Of a stretch of DNA of 64,000 nucleotides, positions 36,525 through 47,761 are shown one piece after another (position 1 is the stretch's first letter; every line of letters begins with the position of its first letter). Position numbers and translations under genes: made by a program. Source of the stretch: Parasponia andersonii (lineage: Eukaryota; Streptophyta; Magnoliopsida; Rosales; Cannabaceae); contig JXTB01000159.1 in the NCBI GenBank assembly GCA_002914805.1, positions 437,910 to 501,909 of the forward strand. Direction: 5' to 3'. The notes under the pieces were generated by a model. That model saw only the letters and a list, made by a program, of their open reading frames with translations, did not search any database and had not been told where the DNA came from.

Positions 36525-37268
36525 CCGCTAGCATTTCACTGGCTGGCTTGGCATCCTTACTAGTTTCTTGAGCCTTCACAGGATGGCAAAGAACAAACGG
36601 ATATTTATCATTGTCATAGAGTTCCATCAGTTTGGTCTTTGCTTATACGGACGCGTGTATGACCCATAGATTCTGCTGGGACCTGAAGGGCTCTAGAAGA
36701 GTGAAAAGTGAAACTTCTTTGTTCCACTCGATAGATGATTCTTAGTAAATTTCTTTTTAATTGAGGTATGTATAGAGGGAGGTGGTTATCAATTACTTAT
36801 ACCTTTCTCCCGTGCATTGTATATTCGAATGAGAGAATACTGCATGTATTTTTTAATATATTTTGTGGTAGTACCCGTCCATTATCATTGTACATAAATG
36901 TATTATTCTTCTAAAAAGTGGTGTTAAATTTATTGTTCCAGCCACCAGAGGTATTTCTCTTACGCAAGTTAAAGGTACAACTTAGTGTAACCACGGTTTT
37001 TCATCACAATGATGAAGTAGAACATGAAATTCTAGGTACCCCTTGGAACATTTTAAAATGATTATCCAGTTTCGTTTTAAAAAAAATGCTTTACTAAAGT
37101 GGAATCATCAGACCGGAAAACTGAAACTTGTGACCATGTTTTCCAGTCTGTTGAGGAAGCTGACTACTTTAAAGGAATCGAAGTATAGGAATCTATGATC
37201 AAAATCATAAGGTCATCATGTTCATCATCAATCAATACTCGCACAACCTGGATATAAGGACACAAAAT

Positions 37269-37479
37269 GACTACTGTGCTACCAAGCGGGGTGGTATAGC
37301 ACTCGTTTCCTCTATGAAGAGGTCTTGGGTTTGAGTTTCCACTGCCGCGGTGGTCGGAGATTTATAAGCAATACATTTAGAGAGAGATTCACTAATAGAC
37401 GTGAGTTGGTCCACCATTTGAGGGTCATAGGGGGTATGTCGCCCTTTTAGCTCTATAACCTTTTTTATTACTAAAAAGT
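37269..37479 (+). mobile_element. tRNA-derived SINE with 9-bp target-site duplication
   Basis: A 211-bp insert flanked by ACACAAAAT at 37260-37268 and 37480-37488. Near its 5' end lie a pol III A-box-like TGGTATAGCACT (about 37292) and, about 36 bp on, a decayed B-box GGTTTGAGTTTC (consensus GGTTCGANNCC). The spacing is right for a tRNA head. The body lacks coding capacity and the 3' end is T/A-rich. The antisense frame at 37271-37519 is a by-product. The B-box changes suggest an old, inactive copy. Confidence 0.65.
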
Positions 37480-37669
37480 ACACAAAATTAAGTTTTTGAA
37501 AATAATGGAGGAAACACAAATGTGCATATAATAAATTTTACAATTATCTTCACATAATACGTAATAATCTATAAGTATTGTTGATCTCTTGTGTACATGT
37601 AAAGTGCATAGAATGTCTGTCAGAATGAGTTGCCTATTTGAATTCTGGGCTAGGGTTGAAATGTCGTTA

Positions 37670-37952
37670 GAGAAAAGGACATAGGTAGACTAATTTGGGG
37701 CAAAGCGACTTTTTGTGCTTTTTTATTTTTTTCCCCTAAAAATGACATTTTTAGGAGTGTCAATGACTTTTTAACCGTAGGTCAAAATCTTCTTGACTAT
37801 GAAAAAACTATTATTTATGATTTTTTCATAGTCAAGAAGTTCTTGACCATAAGTTAAGGCATCCTTGATACTTCTAAAATTGTCATTTTTTTAAAAAATG
37901 CATAAAAAAAAGTTGTTTTAGCCTAAGTTAGTTCTATCTATGTCCTTTCCTC
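37670..37952. mobile_element. Fold-back MITE 1 (long inverted arms)
   Basis: A 283-bp element that is almost entirely two inverted arms of about 125 bp. The outer ends read GAGAAAAGGACATAGG on the left and, complemented, GAGGAAAGGACATAGA on the right. The inner arms CTTCTTGACTATGAAAAA and TTTTTCATAGTCAAGAAG are exact complements around a 14-bp loop near 37815. The flanking 9-mers ATGTCGTTA (37661-37669) and GTATCATTA (37953-37961) agree at six of nine positions, and all three differences are G/A. That is compatible with a decayed Mutator-type 9-bp duplication. Confidence 0.7.
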
Positions 37953-38269
37953 GTATCATTACCGAAGCCTTGTCATATGGCTTATAGAAGAAAAATTTAG
38001 GTGGATGATTAATATTTTAAATTTGATTAAGTAAATATCTATTTTTAAATTTTATAGTTAACTGTCTAAGTTGATATATTTTTACACTTGGTAAATAACA
38101 TATCGACCAATTTCAGTTGTTGTACTGAAATGTATTAGGTATATAAAACTTTACGCTTGGAATATACACATATATACCAGACATTTTGCTATAACATTTG
38201 ACAAAAGGATATTTACTTAACTTGGGCCAAAAATTTGGTCATATTTCTATAAGGCCCTAAAATCTATGC

Positions 38270-38958
38270 AAAAAGGACATGGATAGGACTATGTTATCCC
38301 ATTTGGATATTTTTAAGACTTTCAATTTTTTGGACATAAATAGGACAAACTTTTTGAGTTGCCCTTGGTGACAAGTGGAAGGTTGACGAGCTATTTAATG
38401 CACTTTTCCTTGATGAGCCATTTAAATATAGACTTAGGTGAATGGTTTTTGACTTTAAGGGCGATTTTTAGCAGTTTTCGGTAGTTTTTATAGTCAGAAA
38501 TAAAGAATTATGCATACTTAATAACAAATAATCTACATTCCCAACAAGTCAAGTTTTACTTGAACTAGGGTTAAGTATAATTTGACCCCCAATCAGATAA
38601 ATAATTCATGACCTTATGTAATTAAAAATTTGTCATGAGGTCTAGATCTACTTAATCCTAGGTCAAAAAGTACCTAAGCTAGGTCAAGTAGATCTAGATC
38701 CATTTAATCCATAATCCACTTGACCTTTGCTGAAATCAAGTAGAGAAAAATGGATTTCATAGAGAAGTGTATGGGATGAGCTATGTTCAATCTGAAGTAA
38801 GGTCTTATTAGCTATCAGATTATGTGTGGGATGGAATGGAGATATTTAAGACTTTTAGTTTTTGTGGACCCTATTTTGTAGTTCTAAAAAACTTATCCAA
38901 AAAACCAATCCTGAAATTATCCAATAGGAGGAGAGCTAGTCCTATCCATGTCCTTTTC
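38270..38958. mobile_element. Fold-back element 2 with the same terminal motif
   Basis: Inverted ends AAAAAGGACATGGATAGGAC (38270 on) and the complement of GTCCTATCCATGTCCTTTT (to about 38957) match each other and the ends of the neighbouring element 1. The centre carries its own inverted repeat (GGTCTAGATCTACTT at about 38639 against AAGTAGATCTAGATCC at about 38687). Between ends and centre the arms are not clearly paired. It probably belongs to the same family as element 1, or is a deleted copy of a longer relative. Confidence 0.5.
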
Positions 38959-39199
38959 TACCAAGATAAGACGGTAAGATTTAATCAATGAACTCAGAAG
39001 TTATGAGATAAGATAAATTAATTTGGGAATATAAAAGAGTTCTAGTGAATCATATTTTATTCTTAAGCATAATAGCAGAGTGAGTTGGTACAATTTCTTG
39101 GCTTAATCAAACGAATTGGTTTTAATGGTTTATAAACGCGGTGGTTTGTGATGTTATATATAATAAGTATTCAACAGTTTTCAAGCTTGTCTTCGGCTA

Positions 39200-40260
39200 C
39201 TATGGAGGTTCAAAAGGTTAAGAGAGGTATTTCAATAGCTTTATTAGAATTATCAGAATATTTAATTAATAATTTTACACTTTTTTCTTCTCTTTTTTCT
39301 TGAATGTTGTTTGGTAAAAATCAACAAGGTATTTAAACGATAGGCACGTGATTAATATTCTTTCATACTAAATCTATAGCAAAGTTTCTCAAGATTCTTT
39401 GGGGGTTTATTTTATAAACTTTTTCCCTTTTCATGTATCTCTTCATTATTTCCTCACTTATGGTGGGTTGTGAGTTTCGAAGAGCTTGAAGAGTTATTGT
39501 GACCACCATGATAATAAGAAAAATTTTGACTACGGTCACAACTATGACCAGGAGCATGACTACGACCGCGACCACGACAAGGATCACGTCCATGATTATC
39601 AAATCATACAATATTTACTTCAGAAAATATTGTTGAACCAGTCGAGCGAGTTTCATAATTTTTCATCAATAGCTCATTATCCTGTTTAGCAACAAGTAGT
39701 CATAAAATCAATTCAGAATACTTTTTAAAATCATGCTCTCAATATTATTGCCACAGGATAATATTGGAGATATGAAAAGTAGAGTACGTTTTTCTTAACA
39801 TATCTTTATCAATAATCTTTTTCTATAGAATTTCAGCTGATAAATAATTTTCAACGTTATTCAATTATATTCATTGATTATTTTAAAACCTTGCAGATGT
39901 ATCTAGCTTTTGAGAGTATCACTGTTTTCTGATTGTCATATCTTTCTTTTAAACTTTCCCAAAGCACAATTGAGTTCTTTGTATCACTATTTTCTGATTG
40001 TCATATCTTTCTTTTAAACTTTTCCAAAGCACAATTGAGTTCTTTGTCATTAAATATCAGTTTTCATTCCTTCGTGCAAATGATGCTGAATGAAAATCAT
40101 GACTTTTGTGCGATCCTAAATTGGATACCTAAGTTCCTTCTTTAATTGTATTTTCAATATTTTTGACATCAAGATGGATTTTAAAATCAAGTGTTCATGT
40201 CAAATAATTCTCGTCCATAATTTCAAGGACAACGAGTTCAAACTTTGTGAGATTTGACAT
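39200..40260 (-). pseudogene. Decayed Ty1/Copia gag
   Basis: The minus strand shows a broken gag of a widespread plant Copia family. It starts at the complement of 40258-40260 with MSNLTKFELVVLEIMDENYL and runs into TGA where the family has Trp, a change typical of methylation-driven decay. Downstream, the arginine/glycine-rich stretch (about 39525-39600) and a relic zinc knuckle (NKPPKNLEKLCYRFSMK, about 39350-39410) can be followed across several frame changes. A 65-bp tandem duplication (39916-40045) lies inside it. No protease, integrase or reverse transcriptase follows, so the element is truncated. It is not capable of making a gag protein. Confidence 0.65.
39916..40045 (+). repeat. 65-bp tandem duplication inside the gag remnant
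   Basis: Two head-to-tail 65-bp units (39916-39980 and 39981-40045) differ at very few positions. Because 65 is not a multiple of three, the duplication shifts the gag frame. Confidence 0.85.
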
Positions 40261-41082
40261 TATAAAAATTATTATATCACAAAATATTATATGGTTAGGA
40301 ATAAGAAGCTCACAATTTGATCAATAAGTGAACATAAAGAAATAAAGTACTATTATCAAGCATATTGAGTTAAAAATAATTGTAGCGAGAATTATGAACA
40401 TGTATACGTTAATAGACGGACATATAAGACTAAACATATAAGGATAAAAATCTAAAATCAAAAGTTCAGTAAAATATAGAAAATTGTAGATAATCTGCGT
40501 GAATATGATGCAAGATAATTGGTAAACGTAATACTCCTCAAAATGATATTTATCAATATTATAAATTAACAATCATTTATCAATATTATAAATTAACAAT
40601 CATAAATCTGCATATATTAAGACGGCATATTAAAAATTCGAACTATGTACATGATATTGCTAATAATAAAAATATTTGATCAAATTAGTCCAAACAGAAT
40701 TATAATATACAATATATTAGTCTATTAACTTTACCTCGAGGAAGATTACAATAATTAAAAACTCGTGTTGATAACGAGTTATAAATAATAATAATTAGTT
40801 TATAATAATATTATAGCACAAGAAATATAAATACCAACGCAAAGAAATTAATGTGAGAAATTATCTCTAAACTCTTTCTTCTCTTTCTTCTTTTTTTCTT
40901 TCTTTTCTTATTTTTTTTCTTTTTGCTCAGGTCCCTCGAGCTCAATGGAGAGGCCTATATAGGTATTAATGGCATCTTCATTTTTACATTTTTGAAGCAT
41001 TTTTGCTTTATGCCTTGGAAAATGCATCTTGACTTTTTAAATATTTGATGGGCATCCGAAAAAAGAAAAATATTCCGTAACA
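40261..41082 (-). mobile_element. 5' LTR and leader of the Copia remnant
   Basis: Reading leftward on the minus strand from 41082, the sequence starts TGTTACGGAATATTTTTC, as expected for an LTR 5' end. It carries a TATA-like CTATATAGG near 40957-40965, a purine-rich tract (about 40865-40925), and a TTATCAACACGAG-type segment near 40765 where the LTR should end. The leader then leads to the gag start. A 27-bp tandem duplication (40551-40577, 40578-40604) lies in the leader. The LTR 3' boundary is approximate. Confidence 0.5.
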
Positions 41083-44000
41083 AAACTTATGTATTGCCTC
41101 ATGTTATTGTTAGTATGTGTTTATCAGAATAAATATTAGTAAAAAAATTTTTATAAAGTTTCAAATTGACTTACAACAAAGGAGAGCAATGTTTTAGGAG
41201 TAAAATTGATTCAAAATCCTATTTCTTAACCAGTTACAATAAAACACAAGGAAGAAAAAAACCCACAACCCAACCGAGCTAAAAACCAAAAAGACCAATA
41301 AAGCATGGGTTATTATCTGATGGTTCTCTTTAGCAACTCTGGGTTGCAATTTTTTTCCCCAAATAGTGCTTGCTAAAGTAAGCTAGAAATATCTGTACTT
41401 ACCTAATTATGGCACAAAGCTACGCCCAATCGAATGAAGCTGTGTCCGTGAGGCACAGAACTAAGCCCAATCGCATCTCTCATGTATCTTGGACTTTTCA
41501 CACATTATATACAACAGGGTCATAGTTGTAGCTCATTATTAAAAAAAACAAAACATAACAACACAAAAAAGTATAGAGAAATAAACCACTCAAAGAAAAG
41601 TAGAGAGAAATAAAATAAAAAGAAAAAAGATATAAAATATTTATAAGATATGTGGTGCATAATCGAAACAAAAACTAATAAATACATAGAAGGAAACAAA
41701 ATTGAGTGGGAGCAATTGGTACGATAGATCTAGATCAAAGGGGGCATCATATCAAATTAAAAACAATCACATATGAATTAGAAATGGGAAACTTAGTTTT
41801 TTCACTAACAATTTGGATTTAATGTGATATGACTTTTAAGATAAATAAGGCACCCCCTCTCAAAGTGAGATCATATTATGTAAAATTACATGCTTAAAAA
41901 TCATATCCTATTATTTGGTCCCTTGCTTACTCGAAAAAGACGTGATGACATGGAGGAAAGGCAGAAGATAATTTGAACCCTACCGTCTTTTCCAGCCAAA
42001 ATAAAACGTCTAACCCCCACAATTGGGCCACCCCATACGCCAACACTTACGGAAATAAAATTCACAAGCAGTGTTATGGGAGTCGTACATTTTTCATCAA
42101 AATGTTATGGTAGTACATTAGTCTCCATAACTTACCAGATTGAAACCATTTTATATCAGAATGAATGTTACCATTTTTTTTTTTTTAAATGAAGTTGATA
42201 TCCATGAGTTTTACCGATATAAACAAATAAAGAGCTCTACAGCATTATTTTCTAGCAGTTTAAGATTCATCCTGGTTGGTAGGGTTCATTTGATCCAATT
42301 GTTTAAAAAGAAAAAAAATTCTACCGATACCTCCAAACGAAACAACTTTATTATAGATTTCTCCTTTATTAACATATACACTTTGAAAATGAATAATATT
42401 AGTTCAGAAATATGTTAACGGAAGTATACACAAAATATTCATTATACAAAAACAAGAAAAATAAATGAAAACATGTGGTTAAGAATGTACCAGGCTTGGT
42501 TACTCGGACAGGGACACGGCTTCTGGCTAGGATAAAGTACTATTGTTGGGAGAGCTGGCTCCTCCCACTTGTTCAGTTGTTCAGCATTATCAATGTTTAC
42601 AACTTCAATAGTTTATACACGTTTTTTTTTTCTTTTTCTTCTATTGATTGAATCAGTGCTCTTCGTCTTTTTCTTCTTGAAAAGTCCACATGTTGATTTA
42701 ATTCAAAATAAATATCTGTCCAATCATGAATCGTTTATCAGTCATGAATTTTACACTAATAACAGGGAAAAAAAAAAACCTCTTTAATTTGAATGTATTA
42801 ATTAAATAAAAATCTACTATTTACGACCGGTGAAAGCTTGATTAGTGGTGAATGTAAATGTCTAGGCCGAGTCATTCCTTATAAAAGTCATTTTGATATT
42901 AGAGATTTTGATTAAAAAAAATAATAATAATAGAAAAAGAAAAAAAAAAACTATTATCAACATGACTCACTCGTGAAAATACTTCTCGTATCTTTCTCAA
43001 AATGACTGATTTACAATTAACTAGACAGAATTGCTCTAATCAATCTACTCCTTAATCGAGTCATGTAAGAAAACCAAATTACTTTGGTGTTTTTTTAGGG
43101 GAAATACGGGAATCTTTATTAATAGATGTCTTCCGCTACTAAATGTGTAATACAGAAGGGATTTCCTCAGTAAAAAACATCAGTCGTAAATAAACATAAA
43201 TTAGCAAGTGACAAGTGTCCACCACTCCCTCTACTAAAGATAGAAACAAAATGTGCAATGAAATCGTTACAAAAGACACCAATATAATGATTAGCAGCTT
43301 AAATAGCATTAATGCAGTCACTTTCAAACTAACTTTGGTTTAATTCTTATATTTTCACTAACATGATTATTAATCGAGCAACCATATGCTTGAACCGAAA
43401 ATGATCGTTGGAACATCTGTATTGCTTCTTCACTACAAGCTCCACAGGTGTCAGGTGTTCTACACTAATCTCAAAACCTTCATTTCATTTGATTCAAATA
43501 TCTAAATAAAAATTATATTCATAATATTGTTTGAATAATATCATGAGCAGAAAAGAAAAATTATGTTAACGTCTCATGAAATTGACATAAATTGCACTAA
43601 CATTCGTTGGTCTAATTATGTTTAACTAAAATTTTAATTTTGATCCTTGAATTTTCATGTCATTGAAAGCCTTTCTATTGACAATACTCAACTATTTTAC
43701 GTAAGAATAATACAATAAGTAGTGAAAAAGCTCATTAATTTTATTTGTCATTGCAATTATTTTTTATCCACAGAATATCACTTTGATTTTGACATACATC
43801 AAAGGAAATTGACTTATAAATAGAGGTGACAATTCGTATCAGTAGATCATGTTTGTATTGTGTTAACGTATATGTATAATAACACATATCTTAATCCGAA
43901 TTTGACTAATTTAATAGTCATATCAGAAATTATAATCCGAACATGGCCCAATTATAAATAAACTGATCCGATATGACCAATACAATATGTTTATTCAAAT

Positions 44001-44868
44001 ACGTCATATTCAGGTCAAGTTGATTCGACATGATCCATTAATATATTTAATTTAAATCCTAAAATATACATATAAATTTTAAATATATTTAACATAAATT
44101 CATACACATTATATGATTTTAAAGCACAAAATTTACTACAAGCAAATAGATTTGGTATCAAATCTCAATATATAGGCATATCAAAGTCTTTAAAAAAAAA
44201 AAATAGTCCAAACATACATAGTTTAAATATTATAATTTTAAAATATATATTATATTGGTTATATATGGAACGACCCATTTAATAAATAAGTGAGTTAATT
44301 TCGAGTTAATAGGTCAACCTAAATCTGACATGTTTAATAAATAAGTTTACGGATTCAAGTCGATTTTGATCCGAACTCTGAAAACAATAATAAACGTGTG
44401 AGACGTTCTTTTTAAGGACAAAGGACTCAATGGCCCTTTATACTTATGTTGAGAATTGGCTTTTATACTATTGACTTTTAAAATTCAGTACCTCAAAAAT
44501 TATGAAAATTGTGTTAGTTATCCCAACGGAAGATAAGCGTTAAAAATTATAAGGGGCAAAAATGTAATTACACCAAACTAGCTTCTGAGGTTTTCAAATT
44601 GTTTTCATCTTTTAACACTATTCTGCTCAAATAGTGCCAATCTTTTTTCTACGATGCAATACTAGAGTAGAAATCGAAATTATAAAGCATATGGAGTGCC
44701 TTCTTGTTTATTTTTTTATTTTTTTGTTTTTGTCTTTTTGTTTTTTCTGATGGGCTTAGAAAGCTCTATTAATTGCAATTTTTTATTTTCTTTTTTTCTT
44801 TTTTTTTTTATGGGTATGGCTATATGCCTGCAATAGTCACTCTTGGGTAAAGATTGGGACACCACAAA

Positions 44869-44917
<49 letters not shown>

Positions 44918-45191
44918 TTATATTATTTTTAGTCACATAATTTTAAGTGGTGTAGCTCCGTTTTAAAATAAAAAATAGTTGTAATACATACCATATCGTA
45001 TGATCATATGATGTAAGTTTTTAGTGCAAGATTTTGATATTCCTATTATTATTCTTAATTTTTATCCTTTGTGAAATTTCAATATTGTATTTATTTTTCT
45101 TCTATCATCTTAGTAAATAGTGTGTTGTGAGAAATTTTTCTCCTGTAAGTCAAAAACATAATCTGAAATTTGTGAAATTGAAATTGATAGA
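41083..45191. other. AT-rich intergenic DNA between the Copia remnant and SGR
   Basis: I see no gene. Open frames are short and low-complexity. A TA microsatellite lies at about 44874-44913, with homopolymer runs around 42170-42185, 42940-42950 and 44785-44810. Confidence 0.5.
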
Positions 45192-45365
45192 AGAATAATA
45201 CTAGACACGTACAAAATATGCACACAACACAATGATGTGATATGTTTTTTTAGCTGCTCATATGCCGAGTGCGGCCCTATTTTATAAATTATAAGCAGTT
45301 AAATTTAATAATATGTCATTGTGTACATACTTTATGTGTATATTTTGTATGCTACTAGTTTTACT
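45192..45365. mobile_element. MITE related to the one at 23738
   Basis: A 174-bp element with imperfect inverted ends: AGAATAATACTAGACACG on the left, and AGTAAAACTAGTAGCATAC from the complemented right end. Both continue into ACAAAATAT(G/A)CACA. The AATACTAG core and CACA-rich continuation resemble the 23738-23908 element. There is no coding content. Confidence 0.45.
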
Positions 45366-45920
45366 CATTTACAGAAGCTGGCATCGAGTAATTAAGTTTT
45401 CAGCCTTACAATTTCTTAGGGTCAAACTAACAAAACTCTCCAAACTTTTAGGATGGGTTGCGGTAGGACAAATTTCAAAAGTCACAGGATAAAAACTATC
45501 ATGGATCTTTTGTCCTTTTTTTTAAATTTAATATTACACAAGCCGATCACGTCACAGATTACATCTTCCACACCAAAAAATGAGAGAAAAGTAAAATGAG
45601 TACCAAACAACTCATAATGTACCCAACTTTTTTTTTTTCACTCATTTAATTTTGATTAAAAATAATCATGATTTGTTTCAATTTAATTCCGACAAACATT
45701 ACCAACTTAATTAAATAAGATTGTACTATTACTTGATCATATAGAATTTGCTGAACTAAGAATTTACATTTTTAAAACCAACAAATTTTACAGACCCCAT
45801 AACCATACACACAAAAAATAACAATTAAATCACAATAACAACAACAAGACCAATTATCGTCATCATTATCATTATCATGATGATCATGATCATCAATGAC
45901 ACGACGTCGTTTTGGGACGT

Positions 45921-47146
45921 CTATTGCGTTTGCTGGTGGGGCCCGTATCTAATTTCATTCCCATTGGCAACTTCTTCTGACCATTGAATTGAGCTCATAG
46001 TCAAAGGTGGAAAACAGCAGCTACAATCTTCTACGCACCTCTCGGGCAAATCCCAGTTGCTTATTGGACTCACCTTCTTCTTCTTCTTCATCTTCATCTT
46101 CTTCATCATCATCATCTCGTTGTGGACCCCACCTGATGACGCATCCTTAAGTGGGCCCCAGCATTCCACCTTGTTGAACTCTGGAACATTGGAGTGGAAA
46201 TAAACCCATACCAATGCTTCCTGTAATTCTGGGTAGTTGTTCAACAAGTCCTCATCTCCATGAACAAACGCCTTTAAAACCTATTCATGTTAAAAAAAAA
46301 AAATGAAAATTTAATAATAGTAATAATAATAGGAGAAAAAAGTTTCTAATAAATATTAATTATGATTAATTACCACAGGTAGTTCTTTAGAGAAGATGAA
46401 AAATCTAAGCCGAGCACATAGATCTAATAGGAAATGGCCTCCACTTATGTGACAATGAACATGGAGAGACATTTTCCCTTTGAATTTTTTCCACTCTGCT
46501 ACAACTTCATCTCTTTGCAACTTGTTGTACCATCCCTGCAACTGTAACAATATTCAAACTTTCATTAAAATTACAGCCCTAATTTTTTTTTTTTTTTTGG
46601 GTAGGGGTCAACCCTGTTTTCCTCTGTTTTTTTTTTTTTAATTATTTTTTTATTTTTCATTTAGATCGAACAAAATAAATAAAACAAGAAAACAAATGAT
46701 CTGGTATCTGGGTATTCGCCATATCTCAAGAAGTAGTCATAAAATTATTAAAGTATTACCTGAGAGTTGTTTATGGTCTGTGATATAGCCAAAGTGAGTT
46801 TAGAGGTTATATCACTATGAGTAAGTGTATAAGTTCTTGGAAGGTTCCCAGGGTGCTTTTTTTCATCTACTCCTAAAAAAAGAACTTTCAATTTTGATGC
46901 TTCAAAAATGGCTGGCCCAAATAACCTTGCAACCTGCCCAATCAAATATTTCATCATTCCTCTTCTTTTTAATTCAAAAAAAAACACAGAAATATAAAAT
47001 AAATAAAAGATGGTTCTTACCGGAACAATAGCTTGATTCTTCTTCTTGGGTCTTCTTCTACAAGAAAAGAGTGAGCTTTGTTGCTCAGAGAGTGAAGGTT
47101 TGATAGTCCTTAATGGAATAAGAGGAGCAGCAGTCACAGAACCCAT
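45921..47146 (-). CDS. SGR: STAY-GREEN magnesium dechelatase
   Basis: A chloroplast enzyme that removes Mg from chlorophyll a to give pheophytin a, starting chlorophyll breakdown in senescence and ripening. Exons in transcript order: 47146-47021, 46933-46760, 46541-46374 and 46280-45921. They join to 275 residues. The transit peptide is about 1-40. The conserved core runs VARLFGPAIFEASKLKVLFL, HPGNLPRTYTLTHSDI, LTLAISQTIN|LQGWYN, WKKFKGKMSLHVHCHISGGH, FFIFSKELPV|VLKAFVHGD, then NNYPELQEALVWVYFHSN and KVECWGPLK. A Cys-rich motif (LPERCVEDCSCCFPP) marks a true SGR rather than SGR-like, although its last Pro is replaced. A MMMMKKMKMKKKKK tract, encoded by a CTT/CAT-type repeat at about 46075-46118, separates core and Cys-rich motif. 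The core and frame are intact, so the gene should be functional. Confidence 0.95.
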
Positions 47147-47594
47147 CTCACTAGACTGCTTCTGTTTCTGTTTCTGTTTCTCTTTCTCTTTCTCAGCTCC
47201 TCCACCCTTCTTGGTTTCCCAAAAATAAGGAGTAAACCAAAGATTAAAAAAGAAATGAAAAAAACCAAAAAATAGACAAATAAATAAATAAATCTAAAGC
47301 AGCCTTTGGCTTTGGTTTTGGTTTTTCAACTTTGGCTTTCCTTTACTTTACTTTTGTTTTTGCTTTTGCTTTGGGGTTTTAGGTTTCTTTAATTTGGTTT
47401 TCTTGTTAGATCAGCAACTGTATCTGCATGTATGTTGAAGTTGTGTGACTTTAAAGCTTTGTTTTTTTGTCTCTACTATTTAGATATGGGGTAGCATAGC
47501 ATTTTTCCAGGGAACGCTACTACAGTTGCTTCGAGTTTTAGATCTCTACTTGACCAGACGAATTAAACTGAATACCAACCAATGGGAAACTGAA

Positions 47595-47761
47595 ACGTGG
47601 CAACGTTGACGGTGGGGACCCACCTAGAGATTGCTCAACGTGGAAGAAACGGTCGGTGACTACTTCTTTATCTATTTTTATTTTATTTGGTTTTATTTAA
47701 TCTAAATCTAGCTTCTTGGGCTTTGGCTGTACACGCTGCCTGAGTTTGCATTTTCCACGTG
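47595..47761. promoter_or_regulatory. ACGT-core elements in the SGR promoter
   Basis: Upstream of the SGR ATG (47146) lie ACGTGGC at 47595-47601 (ABRE-type), ACGTGG near 47638, and a perfect G-box CACGTG at 47756-47761. SGR promoters in other plants are bound by ABI5/EEL, PIF and NAC factors. The elements are seen; factor binding here is inferred. Confidence 0.4.

Noticed and set aside
37271..37519. 82-residue minus-strand protein
   Set aside because: It coincides with the tRNA-derived SINE and shows no protein family features.
39486..39689. His/Asp-rich plus-strand protein
   Set aside because: It is the antisense of the Arg/Gly-rich part of the decayed Copia gag.
45840..45905. Palindromic CATCATTATCATGATGATC-type run near the SGR stop as a terminator or binding site
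   Set aside because: It is a degenerate CAT/ATG repeat whose symmetry follows from the repeat unit.
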